NCBI GenBank assembly: GCA_001457715.1
Contig: CVRF01000001.1
Location: forward strand, 124,001 to 188,000
Reading direction: 5' to 3'
Length of the DNA stretch: 64,000 bases
Source of the DNA: Candidatus Providencia siddallii
GTDB taxonomy: Bacteria > Pseudomonadota > Gammaproteobacteria > Enterobacterales > Enterobacteriaceae
Positions within the stretch are counted from its first letter, which is position 1; each line of letters begins with the position of its first letter. This document shows positions 1-12,972 of the stretch, in pieces. Below the pieces are notes generated by a model. It searched no databases, had not been told where the DNA came from, and worked only from the letters and a program-made list of their open reading frames with translations. The position numbers and the translations under genes were made by a program.

Positions 1-229
1 AACCGTTACGATCAGCTGCATAAACTATTAAATTTTCATACGCTGGAGAAAGTTTTGAATAAAAATTTTTTGTACCACTTCCAATTTTTTTATCCCAAAC
101 AATAATCGGTGTAAATAAATTTTTTGTTTTTGGCAACAAAGAAACGTTATTAGTTTTTTGTATCGATATACAACCAACAAAAAATATCAAAGATGTCAGT
201 AATACTAAAATAAAAATATATAACCGCAT
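1..229 (-). CDS. bamB: BamB, outer-membrane assembly lipoprotein (5' part, cut by window edge)
   Basis: BamB is a beta-propeller lipoprotein of the BAM complex, which inserts beta-barrel proteins into the outer membrane. Only the first 76 codons lie in the window; the reading frame is open to base 1. The start at 229 is followed by a hydrophobic stretch ending in a lipobox (FVGC, Cys about residue 17). The mature part matches the E. coli N-terminus closely, including the FTP...W motif, GSGxxNFYSxLxPA and VYAADRNG. It is followed on the same strand by yfgM 33 bases downstream, as in E. coli (der-bamB-yfgM-hisS). Identity is based on this N-terminal match and on gene order; the propeller itself is not visible. 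Confidence 0.9.
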   Translation of the reverse strand, partial: MRLYIFILVLLTSLIFFVGCISIQKTNNVSLLPKTKNLFTPIIVWDKKIGSGTKNFYSKLSPAYENLIVYAADRNG

Positions 230-262
230 ATTTATTTATTTTTTTTTATTTATTATAAATAT

Positions 263-871
263 TTAAGAAATATTATTTAATTTCAAAATTAAAATATTTT
301 TTATAAATCTAGAGCTATTATCAAGTCCTAATTTATATGAGCTTTTTGCACTTAGTTTATCACCTTTATAAATAAATGCATCACCAAGAATATTTTGTAT
401 CATTGATTGCCATAACTTATTTTTAATACTGGAAACATAAGTAATAGCATCATCTATATTACCTTGTTCAAGCTTTATTCTTGCAATACGTATATTAATT
501 AAATCTTGTATATTTACATTCATTGGTTTTCTTAGAATATTAGTTAATATTTTTTGAGCATCATTTAAATTATTGTTATTAACAAAAACACGAGATAATT
601 CTAGCGCTGTTATAACACCATAAATATTATTATTTTCAAGTATAAATTTTTTTGCAGATTCAATATACTTATCAGTATATAATTGTGAGTTTACAAGCTC
701 ATATTGTTTAACACTATTAAACAAAACTTTAGTTTTATATGATCCAAAAAAATTCCAAATAAATATACAAATAACAGAAATAATTACAATTAAAATTAAC
801 CAAATGATATAGTTAGAAAAATCCTGTTTTTTAAATTTATTAATTTGAATTTTATTTTTTATATAATTCAC
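263..871 (-). CDS. yfgM: YfgM, inner-membrane TPR protein (SecYEG/PpiD partner)
   Basis: In E. coli YfgM is a single-span inner-membrane protein with a periplasmic TPR domain that binds PpiD and the SecYEG translocon and helps hand over exported proteins. Here it is 202 residues (E. coli 206). It has a short Lys-rich cytoplasmic start, one hydrophobic segment about residues 20-42, and a TPR-like helical tail (conserved NNIYG, ALELSR, AKSSYKLGL). The N-terminus is more basic than the acidic E. coli one. It lies between bamB and hisS, ending the family's usual cluster, with hisS stopping 9 bases downstream of its start. Its partner ppiD is also kept in this window. Confidence 0.88.
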   Translation of the reverse strand: MNYIKNKIQINKFKKQDFSNYIIWLILIVIISVICIFIWNFFGSYKTKVLFNSVKQYELVNSQLYTDKYIESAKKFILENNNIYGVITALELSRVFVNNNNLNDAQKILTNILRKPMNVNIQDLINIRIARIKLEQGNIDDAITYVSSIKNKLWQSMIQNILGDAFIYKGDKLSAKSSYKLGLDNSSRFIKNILILKLNNIS

Positions 872-880
872 TTTTTTTCC

Positions 881-2158
881 TTAATTTAATAATTTTTTAA
901 TATATAAAATCATTGATTGGCGAGAAATAGTTTCTTGTGTGCTTGTATATAAATTTTTTATTGTTATTTGATTATTTTCGATTTCATTTTTACCTAAAAT
1001 TAATACAACTTTAGCACCATATTTATTTGCTTCCGATAACTGTTTTTTAAAATTCCCACTACCATGATAAACTATCAAACGTAAATTAGGAAAAGCATCA
1101 CGAACTTGTTCAGCAATTATTAATGTTTCTTGTTTATTGTTTTCAGTATTGAATGAGGCTAAATATATATCAAATTCAGAAGACGATAAAATAAACTCAT
1201 GATTAGTTTCTTGTACTAACATAATTGTACGTTCCATTCCCATTGCAAAACCAACAGCTGGAGTATCAATTCCACCTAATTGTTTTACTAGATTATCATA
1301 TCGTCCACCAGCACAAATTGTATTTTTTAAACCACATGATTCAGTTACCCATTCAAATACTGTGTGATTATAATAATCGAGGCCGCGTACAAGCTTATGA
1401 TTAATATCATATTTAATACCAAAATTATCTAATAAACTACATAAACTAGTAAAATAAATTTTTGAATCATCATCAATATAATCAAATATTTTAGGTGCAT
1501 CAATTAATAGATTCTGGATATTTTTATTTTTAGAATCCAACATGCGTAAGGGATTTTTATAAATACGATTTTTAGACTCCTCATCTAATTTATTTTTATT
1601 ATATTCAAAAAATTTCAATAGATCTTCGCGATATTTTATACGCGATTCTATTGAACCAATAGAATTTAATTCTAATCTAACGTATTTAGTAATACCTAAT
1701 GAATACCACCATCTTGAAATCATTAATATTAATTCTGCTTCGATATAAAATCCTGATAAACCAAACACTTCTACACCTAGCTGATGAAATTGTCGATATC
1801 TACATTTTTGTGGTCTGTCATAACGAAACATTGGACCTAAATACCATAAACGTTGTTCTTTATTTAACAGACCATGCTCAATAGCTGCTCTTACACAACC
1901 AGCTGTATTTTCAGGTCGTAACGCAAGACTTTCATTATTACGATCATTAAAAATATACATTTCTTTTTCAACAACATCTGTAATTTCACCTATAGCTCTA
2001 TGAAACAATATAGTTTTTTCTATAATAGGTGTACGTATTTCATTAAATCCATAATTATATAAAATCTTTTTTAATGTTGACTCAATCTTTTGCCAAAGTA
2101 AAGTTATTGTTGGTAAATAATCGTTCATGCCACGTACTGATTGAATATTCTTTTTCAC
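881..2158 (-). CDS. hisS: Histidyl-tRNA synthetase
   Basis: Class II aminoacyl-tRNA synthetase that charges tRNA-His in the cytoplasm. At 425 residues it is full length (E. coli 424) and aligns end to end: RGMNDYLP at 9-16, motif 2 LRPENT at 80-85, the HisA motif LVRGLDYYN at 256-264, AGGRYDNL at 283-290, and the C-terminal anticodon-binding domain from about 330. Motif 2 reads LRPENT where E. coli has LRPEGT, a variant also known in other bacteria. It sits between ispG (101 bases upstream) and yfgM, as in E. coli. Essential for translation; no sign of decay. Confidence 0.97.
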   Translation of the reverse strand: MKKNIQSVRGMNDYLPTITLLWQKIESTLKKILYNYGFNEIRTPIIEKTILFHRAIGEITDVVEKEMYIFNDRNNESLALRPENTAGCVRAAIEHGLLNKEQRLWYLGPMFRYDRPQKCRYRQFHQLGVEVFGLSGFYIEAELILMISRWWYSLGITKYVRLELNSIGSIESRIKYREDLLKFFEYNKNKLDEESKNRIYKNPLRMLDSKNKNIQNLLIDAPKIFDYIDDDSKIYFTSLCSLLDNFGIKYDINHKLVRGLDYYNHTVFEWVTESCGLKNTICAGGRYDNLVKQLGGIDTPAVGFAMGMERTIMLVQETNHEFILSSSEFDIYLASFNTENNKQETLIIAEQVRDAFPNLRLIVYHGSGNFKKQLSEANKYGAKVVLILGKNEIENNQITIKNLYTSTQETISRQSMILYIKKLLN

Positions 2159-2258
2159 TTTATTGAATTAATTAATTATCTATTTTGTATATTTACTTGT
2201 AATCATTAAAATGTAACATTTTAATAAACATTTTTTTTAAAACACTATAAAATATTTT

Positions 2259-3362
2259 TTATTTTTTTGAATTTTTCTTGTTTAACAAAAAAATTTTATC
2301 TCTAATTATTTTTTCAAGTTGTTCAATAATTTTACTATTATTAAAACGATAATTTTGACGTTTTCCATCTTCATAAAAAATACTTTTTGTTTTTGCACCT
2401 ACAACCCCAATAGAAGAAATTTTTGCTTCACCTAATCCATTTACTATGCACCCGATAATTGAAACATCTATTGAATTAGTTATATCTGTTAAACGTTGTT
2501 CTAATTCATTTACAGTTCCGATTACATCAAATTCTTTACGCGAACAAGTTGGACAAGCAATAAAATTTACACCTCTTAAACGAATACGTAGTGATTTTAA
2601 AATATCAAAACCAACTTTAACTTCTTCTACAGGATCAGCAGCTAATGAAACACGTAGAGTATCCCCTATACCATCTGATAACAGTGATCCTAATCCAATT
2701 GCTGATTTAATTGAACCAAAACGCATAGAACCAGCTTCAGTGATTCCTAGATGTATTGGTTGATCTATTTTTTTTGCTAAAATTCGATTAGAATTTACTG
2801 TTAAAAATATATCAGAAGCTTTTATACTAATCTTAAATTGGTTAAAATTTAACTTATCTAAAATATCTACATGACGCATTGCTGATTCCACAAGCGCTTC
2901 TGGAACTAATTTACCATATTTATTTTGAATATCTTTTTCTAAAGAACCAGTGTTAACACCTATACGAATAGGGATATTATAATAACGAGCACAATCAATA
3001 ACCTTAGAAATACGTTCTTTATTACCAATATTACCAGGATTAATTCTCAAACAATCTGCACCATACTCAGCAGCTTTTAAAGCAATACGATAATCAAAAT
3101 GAATATCAGCAACTAAAGGTACATTAACTTGTTTTTTAATTGATTTAAAAGCTTCTACTGCATCAAATGTTGGAATTGAAACACGAACAATATCTGCTCC
3201 TGCACGTTCAAGAGATTTTATTTGATTAACGGTGGCATTAATATCAGTTGTTTTTGTATTAGTCATAGACTGAACTGCAACTAATGCTCCATCTCCAACT
3301 GGAGTGCTACCTACATTAATACGAATTGATTTACGTCTTTTTATTAATGGCTCATTATGCAT
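2259..3362 (-). CDS. ispG: IspG (GcpE), HMBPP synthase of the MEP pathway
   Basis: Iron-sulfur enzyme converting methylerythritol cyclodiphosphate to HMBPP, the penultimate step of non-mevalonate isoprenoid synthesis. Length is 367 residues (E. coli 372). TIM-barrel motifs [19 protein letters not shown] and LRINPGNIG are intact, and the [4Fe-4S] ligands C270, C273, C305 and E312 are all present at the E. coli positions. One oddity: the near-invariant NGPGE motif around the Glu ligand reads NGLGE (308-312), because a Pro codon has become TTA. It lies between rodZ and hisS as in E. coli. The first step (dxs) and ispA are also in this window, so isoprenoid synthesis is probably active. Confidence 0.96.
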   Translation of the reverse strand: MHNEPLIKRRKSIRINVGSTPVGDGALVAVQSMTNTKTTDINATVNQIKSLERAGADIVRVSIPTFDAVEAFKSIKKQVNVPLVADIHFDYRIALKAAEYGADCLRINPGNIGNKERISKVIDCARYYNIPIRIGVNTGSLEKDIQNKYGKLVPEALVESAMRHVDILDKLNFNQFKISIKASDIFLTVNSNRILAKKIDQPIHLGITEAGSMRFGSIKSAIGLGSLLSDGIGDTLRVSLAADPVEEVKVGFDILKSLRIRLRGVNFIACPTCSRKEFDVIGTVNELEQRLTDITNSIDVSIIGCIVNGLGEAKISSIGVVGAKTKSIFYEDGKRQNYRFNNSKIIEQLEKIIRDKIFLLNKKNSKK

Positions 3363-3458
3363 TTTAATAATCTCCAGACATATATTTACATTGAATTTAT
3401 TAAATAATAATATTTTTTATTGTATAAAAATATAGTTGTAAAAATATACGAATAGATT

Positions 3459-4400
3459 TTATTTTTTATAATGTTCTGATAAATTTATTTTTGCTGGACG
3501 ATTTGTGTTAATATAATGACTAAAATCAATAATTTCACCTTGAAATTTTACAGATACATTAGCTGGTGCACCTATATTTAGGTGATAATATTTTTCTCTA
3601 TTAAATTCAAGTACATCACCTGTATTTTTGGTTCCACTAAATAAAATTTTCTTATTTATATCACTAATTTCTAACCAACATAATCCAAAAAAATTTAAAA
3701 TTAAAATGCTTGATGATTTTTTAGACGTATTAATATCTTTTAATTCTTGTAATTTATTTAAATACAACGATGGAAAAGAATTTATTAATATATTTTTTTT
3801 AATATAATATTTAGAAGGTTTTATCTTAAAAAGATCAAAATCATTTTCTAAATCTCTGTTTCCAACTGAAAGTAATATTTTAATAAGAGGATTTAATAAT
3901 TTATCAGATCTCAATTCTATTTCTTTAAAAGAATAATTCAATTTATTTTGATTTATAATTGATATTAATTCATTTTTTTTTAAATGATGTTCCATTAACC
4001 ACTTTATCCCTGTTGTGATGATCAATGAAACAACTATCATCCAAATAAATTTTATTAACAATAATTCATAATTTTTATATTTTTTATTAATTGAATATGA
4101 AGATTCATTTTTATGAAATGTATTAGTAAAAGAAATAGTTTTATCTGTTTTCAAAAAAAAATTAATATCATTTTCTGATATTCCCACTTCACGTGCATAC
4201 AAACGTATATAACCACGTAAAAACGTTGGCCCAATACCACTTGGTTTGATATCTTGTTCTATTTCTTTTATTGTAGTAATTTTCAGACAAATCTTCTCTG
4301 CAATTAATTCATGCGTTAAGCCTAACTTTTCTCTAGCTTGAGCTAATTTTTTACCTATTGTAGTACTATTAATTAATTCAGTGTTATTTTCAATACTCAT
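3459..4400 (-). CDS. rodZ: RodZ, cell-shape protein with N-terminal helix-turn-helix
   Basis: RodZ links MreB filaments to the cell-wall elongation machinery. The protein has an Xre-type helix-turn-helix domain (about 15-75, including LAQAREKLGLT and FLRGYIRLYAR), a basic juxtamembrane region, one membrane span (about 113-136) and a periplasmic beta-domain at the C-terminus (CWLEISD, GAPANVSVKFQG). It is 313 residues against 337 in E. coli; the difference is in the Pro/Thr-rich periplasmic linker, which is shorter here and has become Asn/Lys/Ile-rich. Flanked by rlmN and ispG as in E. coli. Retention together with mrcA suggests the cell still builds a peptidoglycan sacculus. Confidence 0.92.
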   Translation of the reverse strand: MSIENNTELINSTTIGKKLAQAREKLGLTHELIAEKICLKITTIKEIEQDIKPSGIGPTFLRGYIRLYAREVGISENDINFFLKTDKTISFTNTFHKNESSYSINKKYKNYELLLIKFIWMIVVSLIITTGIKWLMEHHLKKNELISIINQNKLNYSFKEIELRSDKLLNPLIKILLSVGNRDLENDFDLFKIKPSKYYIKKNILINSFPSLYLNKLQELKDINTSKKSSSILILNFFGLCWLEISDINKKILFSGTKNTGDVLEFNREKYYHLNIGAPANVSVKFQGEIIDFSHYINTNRPAKINLSEHYKK

Positions 4401-4552
4401 TTATTCTATTTTTATTTTTTAAAATATAGCATAAAATTATTTTTTATAGCAATATTTCCACTCCGAAAATTTATTTTTTTACTATTGTTAGTTTAACAAA
4501 TATTTAAAATGTTTTTATATATAGTTTTAATTAAAACTAAAATAATTTTATA

Positions 4553-5659
4553 TTAAACTAAATTATAATTTTTTATATTTTTATTTAAAACTTTACCTGT
4601 TAATTGACCACAAGCAGCATTAATATCATTACCACGAGTTTTCCGTATTGTTACAATAAAACCTTCTTTTTTTAAAACATCAGCAAAAAGCTTAATTTGA
4701 CTATCAGAACTACAATTATAAAGTCCACCAGGAAAATTATTCCAAGGTATAAGATTAAGTTTACTAGGAGTTTTTTTTAAACAATCTGCTAATTTATAAG
4801 CATCTTCAATGCTATCATTAATATATTTAAGCATTACATATTCAATAGTAACTTTACCACCTGTATTAGCTTTCGATTTAATTAGATAACGATTTACACT
4901 ATGAAGAATTGATTTAATATTATATTTTTTATTAATAGGAATTATGCTATTTCGCACACTATCTGTAGACGCATGGAGTGAAATTGCAAGTGATACATCA
5001 ATCATATCTACTAATTTATCTAAAGCAGGAACAATGCCAACAGTTGATAATATAACTCGACGTTTAGAAAAACCAAAACCAAAATCATCAGTCATTATTT
5101 CTATTGCAGATACAATATTATTTAAATTTAGCAACGGCTCACCCATTCCCATAACAACTATATTAGTAATTGGTTTATATTTGAGTAAATAAATATTTTT
5201 TGCGGCTTGCCAAACTTGACCTATTATTTCGGATACATTTAAATTACGATTAAAACCTTGTTTAGCTGTAAAACAAAATTTACAACCAATAGCACATCCT
5301 AATTGTGATGATATACATAATGTCGCACGAGTAATTTCCGGAATATATACACATTCTATTTGTTGTTTATCAATTGCAATTATCCATTTAATAGTACCAT
5401 CTAACGATCTGTGTTCTTCAAATATTTGTGGTGCAGAAATTTCAGAAATCTTTTTAAGCTTTAAACGTAAATCTTTATTAAGATTTGTCATTTGATCAAA
5501 ATTATCATAATAATAACGATAGATCCATTTCATAATCTGATTTACACGAAATGTTTTTTCACCTAATTGATCAAAAAAATCAGTCATTTTTTTACGATTT
5601 AAATTAAGCAAATTAATTTTATTATTATTTTTTATTGGATTAATTTGAAAATTTTTCAT
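4553..5659 (-). CDS. rlmN: RlmN, radical-SAM rRNA/tRNA adenine-C2 methyltransferase
   Basis: Methylates A2503 of 23S rRNA and A37 of some tRNAs. Length 368 (E. coli 384), shortened at both ends. The radical-SAM cluster motif C122-x3-C126-x2-C129 is intact, as are the SAM-binding GMGEPLLN and the resolving Cys near the C-terminus (AACGQL, C350). The other catalytic Cys is expected in the GCxxxC region. It is the first gene of the rlmN-rodZ-ispG-hisS-yfgM-bamB run. In E. coli ndk lies just upstream; here that place holds an empty A/T-rich gap. No frame disruption. Confidence 0.95.
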   Translation of the reverse strand: MKNFQINPIKNNNKINLLNLNRKKMTDFFDQLGEKTFRVNQIMKWIYRYYYDNFDQMTNLNKDLRLKLKKISEISAPQIFEEHRSLDGTIKWIIAIDKQQIECVYIPEITRATLCISSQLGCAIGCKFCFTAKQGFNRNLNVSEIIGQVWQAAKNIYLLKYKPITNIVVMGMGEPLLNLNNIVSAIEIMTDDFGFGFSKRRVILSTVGIVPALDKLVDMIDVSLAISLHASTDSVRNSIIPINKKYNIKSILHSVNRYLIKSKANTGGKVTIEYVMLKYINDSIEDAYKLADCLKKTPSKLNLIPWNNFPGGLYNCSSDSQIKLFADVLKKEGFIVTIRKTRGNDINAACGQLTGKVLNKNIKNYNLV

Positions 5660-6274
5660 ACATTGAATTATTGTTAAATTAACATTATAACTAACTAGAA
5701 ATTAAATTCTATTTAAATATTAAAATATTATTATATTAAACAATTTTTATTTAAAAACTTACAACTTAATTAAAATTTATAAATATAAAATATTTTAATA
5801 ATGTTAAAAATATAAAATAATTATAAAAAAATAAAACGATTTCTTTTTAATTAATAAAAAATAAATAAATTATAATATATCTATATTTAGTTAGTATAAA
5901 ATTATACTTATTATAACAATTATAAAATTTAAAAAATAAATATATAATCTATACATAAATATATTTTTATAATATAATAATATTTATATATCAATATAAC
6001 TAATTACATTTAATAAATAACTATTGTTTTAAAAAACTTTTTATAAATTATTATAATAAATAAATATTTTTTACCTTTTTATATTAAATACAAAATAAAC
6101 TTTAGTGTTTTTAATAAAAAATTTTATTATTTTTTAAAATTTTACAATATTTATTTAAAACATTAATATGTTTTTTTAAAAAATTTAAATATATTAATAT
6201 ATTATATAACTCAACATTATTTAATTAAATAAATTAATAAACTATATATTTTAAATATATATACATTATCTAAT
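5660..6274. other. Gene-free gap between pepB and rlmN
   Basis: About 615 bases, almost only A and T. In E. coli ndk and further genes lie in this interval; I see no reading frame or motif that can be assigned to them, so any remnant has decayed past recognition. The promoter of rlmN must lie at the left end but no convincing sigma-70 pair stands out from the background. Confidence 0.7.
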
Positions 6275-7570
6275 TTATTTATTTAATAAATTTGCGATGG
6301 TTCTAACACCAACCCCAGTTGCTCCTTCAGACCACAAATTTCCATTTGAGTTACAATAAGAAGCAGAGCAATCAATATGTAACCAATTTTTATGGTAATT
6401 TTTAACAAAATATGATAAAAAAGCAGCTGCTGTACTTGCTCCTGCAGTATTATATGGAGAAGCAATATTATTTATATCAGCAAAACTAGATGGTAATTGT
6501 TGACGATGAAATTCCGCTAATGGTAAACGCCAAAACAATTCGAATTCACAATTAGAAGAAATAATTAAATCTGTAACAAATTTATCATCAAAACTAAAAA
6601 CAGCATGGTAATCACTACCAACTGCAATATTTGCTGCACCTGTTAAAGTTGCTGCATCAATAATAATTTCTGGATTTTCTTTACTTGCATCAATTAACCC
6701 ATCAGCAATAATTAAGCGACCTTCCGCATCAGTATTCGTAATTTCAACAGATTTACCATTACGATAACGAATAATATCTCCTACATTACACGCATTAGCA
6801 CCAATGACGTTATCAGCAATACATAAAAATATTTTAATACGTTTTTGTAAACCACGAGAAATCGATAATGCCAATGAACCAACTAAAATAGCAGCTCCTC
6901 CCATATCAGCTTTCATAGACTTCATAGATGAAAAAGATTTTAAATTATAACCACCAGAATCAAATGTAACACCCTTACCAACTAAACAAGCAAATGTTTT
7001 TGTTTTACAATCCCCACTTGGATTATAATCAAAAACAAGAAATATCGGATGACGGGCAGAACCGCGACCAACCGTAAAAATACCAGAATAACCTTGTTTT
7101 AATAAATCATCACCTTTTATCATAAAATGATTAATATTTTTTAAGCCAAAATTACATAATAAATCAATTGCTTTTTGACTAAATTTTTCAGGATTTATCT
7201 CATTAGAAGGTGCATTTGTTATGTTTCGCACCCAATCAATAATTTTAATACGATTTTCTAATTCTTTACGTTCCAATTCTGGTAAATCTGGTAACTTAAT
7301 TGATCCTAAACATTTTGGATCACGAAAACCTTGCCAAAAAAACCAAATTTTTTCTAAATCCCAGTGCTCACCTGTTAAAATAACATTATAAATTCCATAA
7401 GAGCTAATTTTACGAGCAGCAGTTTGCACTATACGAAGCAAAGCAAAAAGATCAGTAGTAGGTTTCAAATGAATTGTTACCGAATTAAGACTAAAGCTTA
7501 GTAATGAATAGTCATTACAAATTTTCTCTTGGTAATCAAATAAAATAATTACAGAAATAATTTTTTTCAT
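6275..7570 (-). CDS. pepB: PepB, leucyl aminopeptidase-family peptidase B
   Basis: Cytosolic M17 metallo-aminopeptidase with broad specificity, used for peptide turnover. At 431 residues it matches E. coli PepB (427) throughout, better than PepA, for example in GEHWD, FWQGFRDPK and the C-terminus GATGVGVRTIANLLNK. Metal ligands and catalytic residues are intact: VGKGVTFDSGG (K199, D204), MKADMGGA and NTDAEGRL (279-286). In E. coli it is at the end of the isc cluster; here the isc genes are not in the neighbouring sequence. It stands alone between two large gaps, so it is probably a single-gene transcript. Confidence 0.93.
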   Translation of the reverse strand: MKKIISVIILFDYQEKICNDYSLLSFSLNSVTIHLKPTTDLFALLRIVQTAARKISSYGIYNVILTGEHWDLEKIWFFWQGFRDPKCLGSIKLPDLPELERKELENRIKIIDWVRNITNAPSNEINPEKFSQKAIDLLCNFGLKNINHFMIKGDDLLKQGYSGIFTVGRGSARHPIFLVFDYNPSGDCKTKTFACLVGKGVTFDSGGYNLKSFSSMKSMKADMGGAAILVGSLALSISRGLQKRIKIFLCIADNVIGANACNVGDIIRYRNGKSVEITNTDAEGRLIIADGLIDASKENPEIIIDAATLTGAANIAVGSDYHAVFSFDDKFVTDLIISSNCEFELFWRLPLAEFHRQQLPSSFADINNIASPYNTAGASTAAAFLSYFVKNYHKNWLHIDCSASYCNSNGNLWSEGATGVGVRTIANLLNK

Positions 7571-10133
<2,563 letters not shown>

Positions 10134-10557
10134 TTATATATTAATCATTATTTTATATTTTCATTTTTTAACATTTAAAATTATTTTATTAATTATCTGT
10201 TGTTATGAATAAATTTATAAAAATTTTTATATAAACATATATAAAAATATAAACTAACATATACTATTTATTTAATACCAAAATTTTAAATTTTTACTAA
10301 ACGCTATTAAAACTATATATGTAAAATAGTACGTAAATAGTTTATATATAATTTTATTCAATTGTTTTAGTATTTAAAGAATACTATAATAAAAAAATAA
10401 ATCAAAAAATTTTTTATAGAGTTAATCGATATTAAAATAATAAACTCTAACTTCCTATATAACTGCTTTATCTAATTGAGTATATAACAATTAAATTGTA
10501 AATTTTAAAAAAAATATTTTATATAACATATTTTTTAAAAATAATTTAAATTAATAA
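10134..10557. other. Gap between the converging ligA and gltX
   Basis: About 420 bases. It holds a decayed tRNA-Ala gene (10414-10491, minus strand; separate entry). The rest is A/T-rich with no other recognisable element. Confidence 0.6.
10414..10491 (-). pseudogene. Decayed tRNA-Ala(GGC) gene (alaX/alaW remnant)
   Basis: Read on the minus strand this stretch aligns with E. coli tRNA-Ala(GGC) over its full length. The 35-base 3' half, from the variable region to the CCA end, aligns without gaps and keeps 20 bases; most differences are C-to-T or G-to-A changes. The D-arm (CTCAATTAGATAAAGC) is also recognisable, with about two extra bases. The anticodon stem and T-stem can no longer pair, and the GGC anticodon and CCA end are lost, so it should not be functional. 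In E. coli alaX-alaW lie just downstream of gltX, exactly where this remnant lies. What I see is the alignment; loss of function is inferred. Confidence 0.72.
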
Positions 10558-11967
10558 TTATTCGATATTTTCCTTAATATAAGTCAATGCTTTTTCAATA
10601 CGAAAGATTGTTCTAGATTTACCAATCGCATATATAGTTACATCCAAAGAAGGTGATTTATATACACCTGTTATAGCAATACGCAATGGCATTCCAATTT
10701 TACCTATATTTATTTTTAATTTAATAGTAGAATTTGTAATAGCTTCCATAATGTTTTTAACAGTCCAATCATTAATCATATTAAGTTCATCTTTTATAAC
10801 TTTTAAATATTCACTTGAAGTATTATTTAAGTATTTTTTTACAGAATCATTAAATTCATCAAAATCTTTATAAAAATAATGACAAGATTCAGCTATTTCT
10901 TTCAAAGTTTTACAACGATGACCTAATAAATGAATTAATTCAATTAATTTAGGACCATTATTAAAATCAATATTTTGACGTTGAAGATACCATTTAAGAT
11001 GAGTAGCTACTTCTTCAGTTGGTAAATTATTAATATAAAAATGATTTAACCATAATAATTTATTAAAATTAAATGAACACGATGATTTGTTGATACAATC
11101 AAGTGTAAAATACTTCTTCATTTCATCAATACTAAAAATTTCTTGATTACCATGTGACCAACCAAGTCTAACTAAATGATTTAAGATTGCTTGTGGTAAA
11201 AAACCATCATCACGATATTGCATGATATTTGTAGAATTATAACGTTTAGATAATTTTTTCCCGCCATCATCAAAAACCAAAGGAACGTGAGCATACTCAG
11301 GAAGAGGTGCATTTAATGCTTTTAATATATTAATTTGTCTCGGAGTATTATTAATATGCTCTTCACCACGAATTACATGTGTAATTTCCATATCCCAATC
11401 ATCTATGACAACACAAAAATTATATGTCGGGAAACCGTCAGAACGACAAATAATTAAATCATCAAGCTCCTGATTTAAAAATTTAATCATACCGTGAATT
11501 TTATCGTTAAAAACAACTGAACCTTTTTTTGGATTACGGAAACGAACTACAAATGATTCCTCTAAATTATAATTAATTGTTTTATCTCTACAATAACCAT
11601 CATAGCGAGGTTTCTTATTACTTAATATCTGTTGTTTTCGTATTTCTTCTAAACGTCTTTTTGAACAATAACAGCGATATGCTGTGCCAGCTTTCAACAT
11701 TTGTTTGATAATATCATTATATCGTTCAAATCGTGTTGTTTGATAAAAAGGACCTTTATCCCAATTTAAACCTAACCAATTCATTGTATCTATAATCATT
11801 TGAATATTTTTTTCAGTTGATCGCTCTAAATCCGTATCTTCAATACGTAAAATAAATTCACCTTGATTATGTCGACTAAATAACCAAGAATAAAGAGCAG
11901 TACGAATGCTACCAATATGTAAAAGTCCTGTTGGACTTGGTGCAAAACGAGTTTTAATATTTTTCAT
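10558..11967 (-). CDS. gltX: Glutamyl-tRNA synthetase
   Basis: Class I synthetase that charges tRNA-Glu. Length 469 (E. coli 471). HIGH-type motif HIGS at 17-20, the zinc-binding region YRCYCSKRR...YCRD, the KLSKR signature about residue 238, and the C-terminal anticodon-binding domain are intact. It reads toward ligA. On its upstream side lie tRNA-Val and tRNA-Lys, and on its downstream side the tRNA-Ala remnant, the same arrangement as E. coli alaWX-gltX-valUXY-lysV, minus yfeC and yfeD. Essential for translation, no sign of decay. Confidence 0.97.
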   Translation of the reverse strand: MKNIKTRFAPSPTGLLHIGSIRTALYSWLFSRHNQGEFILRIEDTDLERSTEKNIQMIIDTMNWLGLNWDKGPFYQTTRFERYNDIIKQMLKAGTAYRCYCSKRRLEEIRKQQILSNKKPRYDGYCRDKTINYNLEESFVVRFRNPKKGSVVFNDKIHGMIKFLNQELDDLIICRSDGFPTYNFCVVIDDWDMEITHVIRGEEHINNTPRQINILKALNAPLPEYAHVPLVFDDGGKKLSKRYNSTNIMQYRDDGFLPQAILNHLVRLGWSHGNQEIFSIDEMKKYFTLDCINKSSCSFNFNKLLWLNHFYINNLPTEEVATHLKWYLQRQNIDFNNGPKLIELIHLLGHRCKTLKEIAESCHYFYKDFDEFNDSVKKYLNNTSSEYLKVIKDELNMINDWTVKNIMEAITNSTIKLKINIGKIGMPLRIAITGVYKSPSLDVTIYAIGKSRTIFRIEKALTYIKENIE

Positions 11968-12295
11968 TAAAATATACCATTAGTTTAATCTTAAACCTTT
12001 TTTATGTATTTATGTTGTTAAAATAAAATATCATTCATAATTTATTATGATATATCAATAATTTTATAAATAAACCTATAAAATTAATTTAATTTAAAAA
12101 CTAAGAATTAAAACATAGTAACTGAAATATTTAATTAATATTTGAATAAATGCAAAATTTAATAATTTAAATAAAATTTTTCACTAAAAAATAATTTTAT
12201 TAAATAATTAATTATAGAAAAATATTTATTTAATAAAATTTTTAAAAATGTATTGACTCGAAATTTTTTATTATTAAAATAAAAATATTAATAAA
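11968..12295. other. Divergent promoter gap between gltX and tRNA-Val
   Basis: About 330 A/T-rich bases. Apart from the tRNA-Val promoter at its right end nothing is recognisable. A gltX promoter must be at the left end. Confidence 0.6.
12253..12280 (+). promoter_or_regulatory. Sigma-70 promoter of the tRNA-Val/tRNA-Lys unit
   Basis: A TTGACT -35 box and a TAAAAT -10 box are separated by 16 bases, and the -10 box ends 15 bases before the tRNA-Val gene. The intact -35 stands out in a background nearly free of G and C. Assigned from sequence and position only. Confidence 0.6.
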
Positions 12296-12371
12296 AGGCG
12301 ATTAGCTCAATTGGCAGAGCATCTCCCTTACAAGGAGAGGGTCACTGGTTCGAATCCAGTATCGCCTACCA
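12296..12371 (+). tRNA. tRNA-Val(UAC)
   Basis: A 76-base cloverleaf: acceptor AGGCGAT/ATCGCCT, D-arm GCTCAATTGGCAGAGC, anticodon loop CTTACAA (anticodon TAC) on a TCTCC/GGAGA stem, T-arm ACTGG TTCGAAT CCAGT, discriminator A and an encoded CCA. E. coli has three copies of this gene (valU, X, Y) after gltX; here one remains. tRNA-Lys follows 87 bases downstream on the same strand, so both are probably cut from one transcript. Confidence 0.97.
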
Positions 12372-12458
12372 TCAAAAATTAAATAAAAATTACATATTTC
12401 TGCTTTATATTATTAATGCAATTAAATTTTTTTATAAATCTTATAATAATGTTTAATT

Positions 12459-12534
12459 GGGTCGTTAGCTCAGCCGGTAGAGCAGTTGACTTTTAATCAA
12501 TTGGTCGCAGGTTCAAATCCTGCACGACCCACTA
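12459..12534 (+). tRNA. tRNA-Lys(UUU), 3' end not encoded as CCA
   Basis: Cloverleaf almost identical to E. coli lysV: acceptor GGGTCGT/ACGACCC, anticodon loop with TTT, T-loop TTCAAAT. After the discriminator A (12531) the genome reads CTA instead of CCA, so the mature end must be made by trimming and the CCA-adding enzyme. It is the second gene of the tRNA-Val/Lys pair, as in E. coli valUXY-lysV. Confidence 0.96.
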
Positions 12535-12972
12535 ATAAAGTAAATAAACACAAATAGAAAAAGTTTATTTCTTAAACAAAAATTTTATAACTAATAAGTT
12601 TTTATTTATATTTTAAATATGTATATAAACAACAAAATTATAAGTGTATATTATCTAAATATATTTAATGTATTTAATATAATATATTAAATACATTTTA
12701 CACTCAAATATTAATGTATACTATATTGTTAGTATATCTATAAATATATTTAGATATCTATTTTTATTAACTTAACAAGTTAAAACATAAATAATTAAAA
12801 TTATTAAATAAATATATAAATTAATTTTAAATTGATAAAATCAAATATTTTTAAATAAATTAAATATAACTTAAAATTATTTTATAACCGTTATAATTAA
12901 TAATTATTTTATCAGTAAAATTACACTTAATATAATAACTAATATTTATAAAAATAATTAAAATATCAATAA
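12535..12972. other. Gene-free gap between tRNA-Lys and tRNA-Arg
   Basis: About 440 bases of near-pure A/T with short irregular palindromes. No gene, promoter or terminator that I can separate from background. Confidence 0.6.

Noticed and set aside
1699..1884. Plus-strand open frame inside hisS, and many similar frames opposite ispG, rlmN, mrcA, tamB and others
   Set aside because: They lie opposite well supported genes, lack ribosome sites and show no family similarity; they are shadows.
881..2158. HisS motif 2 variant LRPENT taken as a defect
   Set aside because: LRPENT occurs in other bacterial histidyl-tRNA synthetases, so it is not unusual enough to report as a finding.
5660..6274. Search for ndk remains between pepB and rlmN
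   Set aside because: Sequence is nearly all A/T and no segment resembles Ndk motifs in any frame I read.
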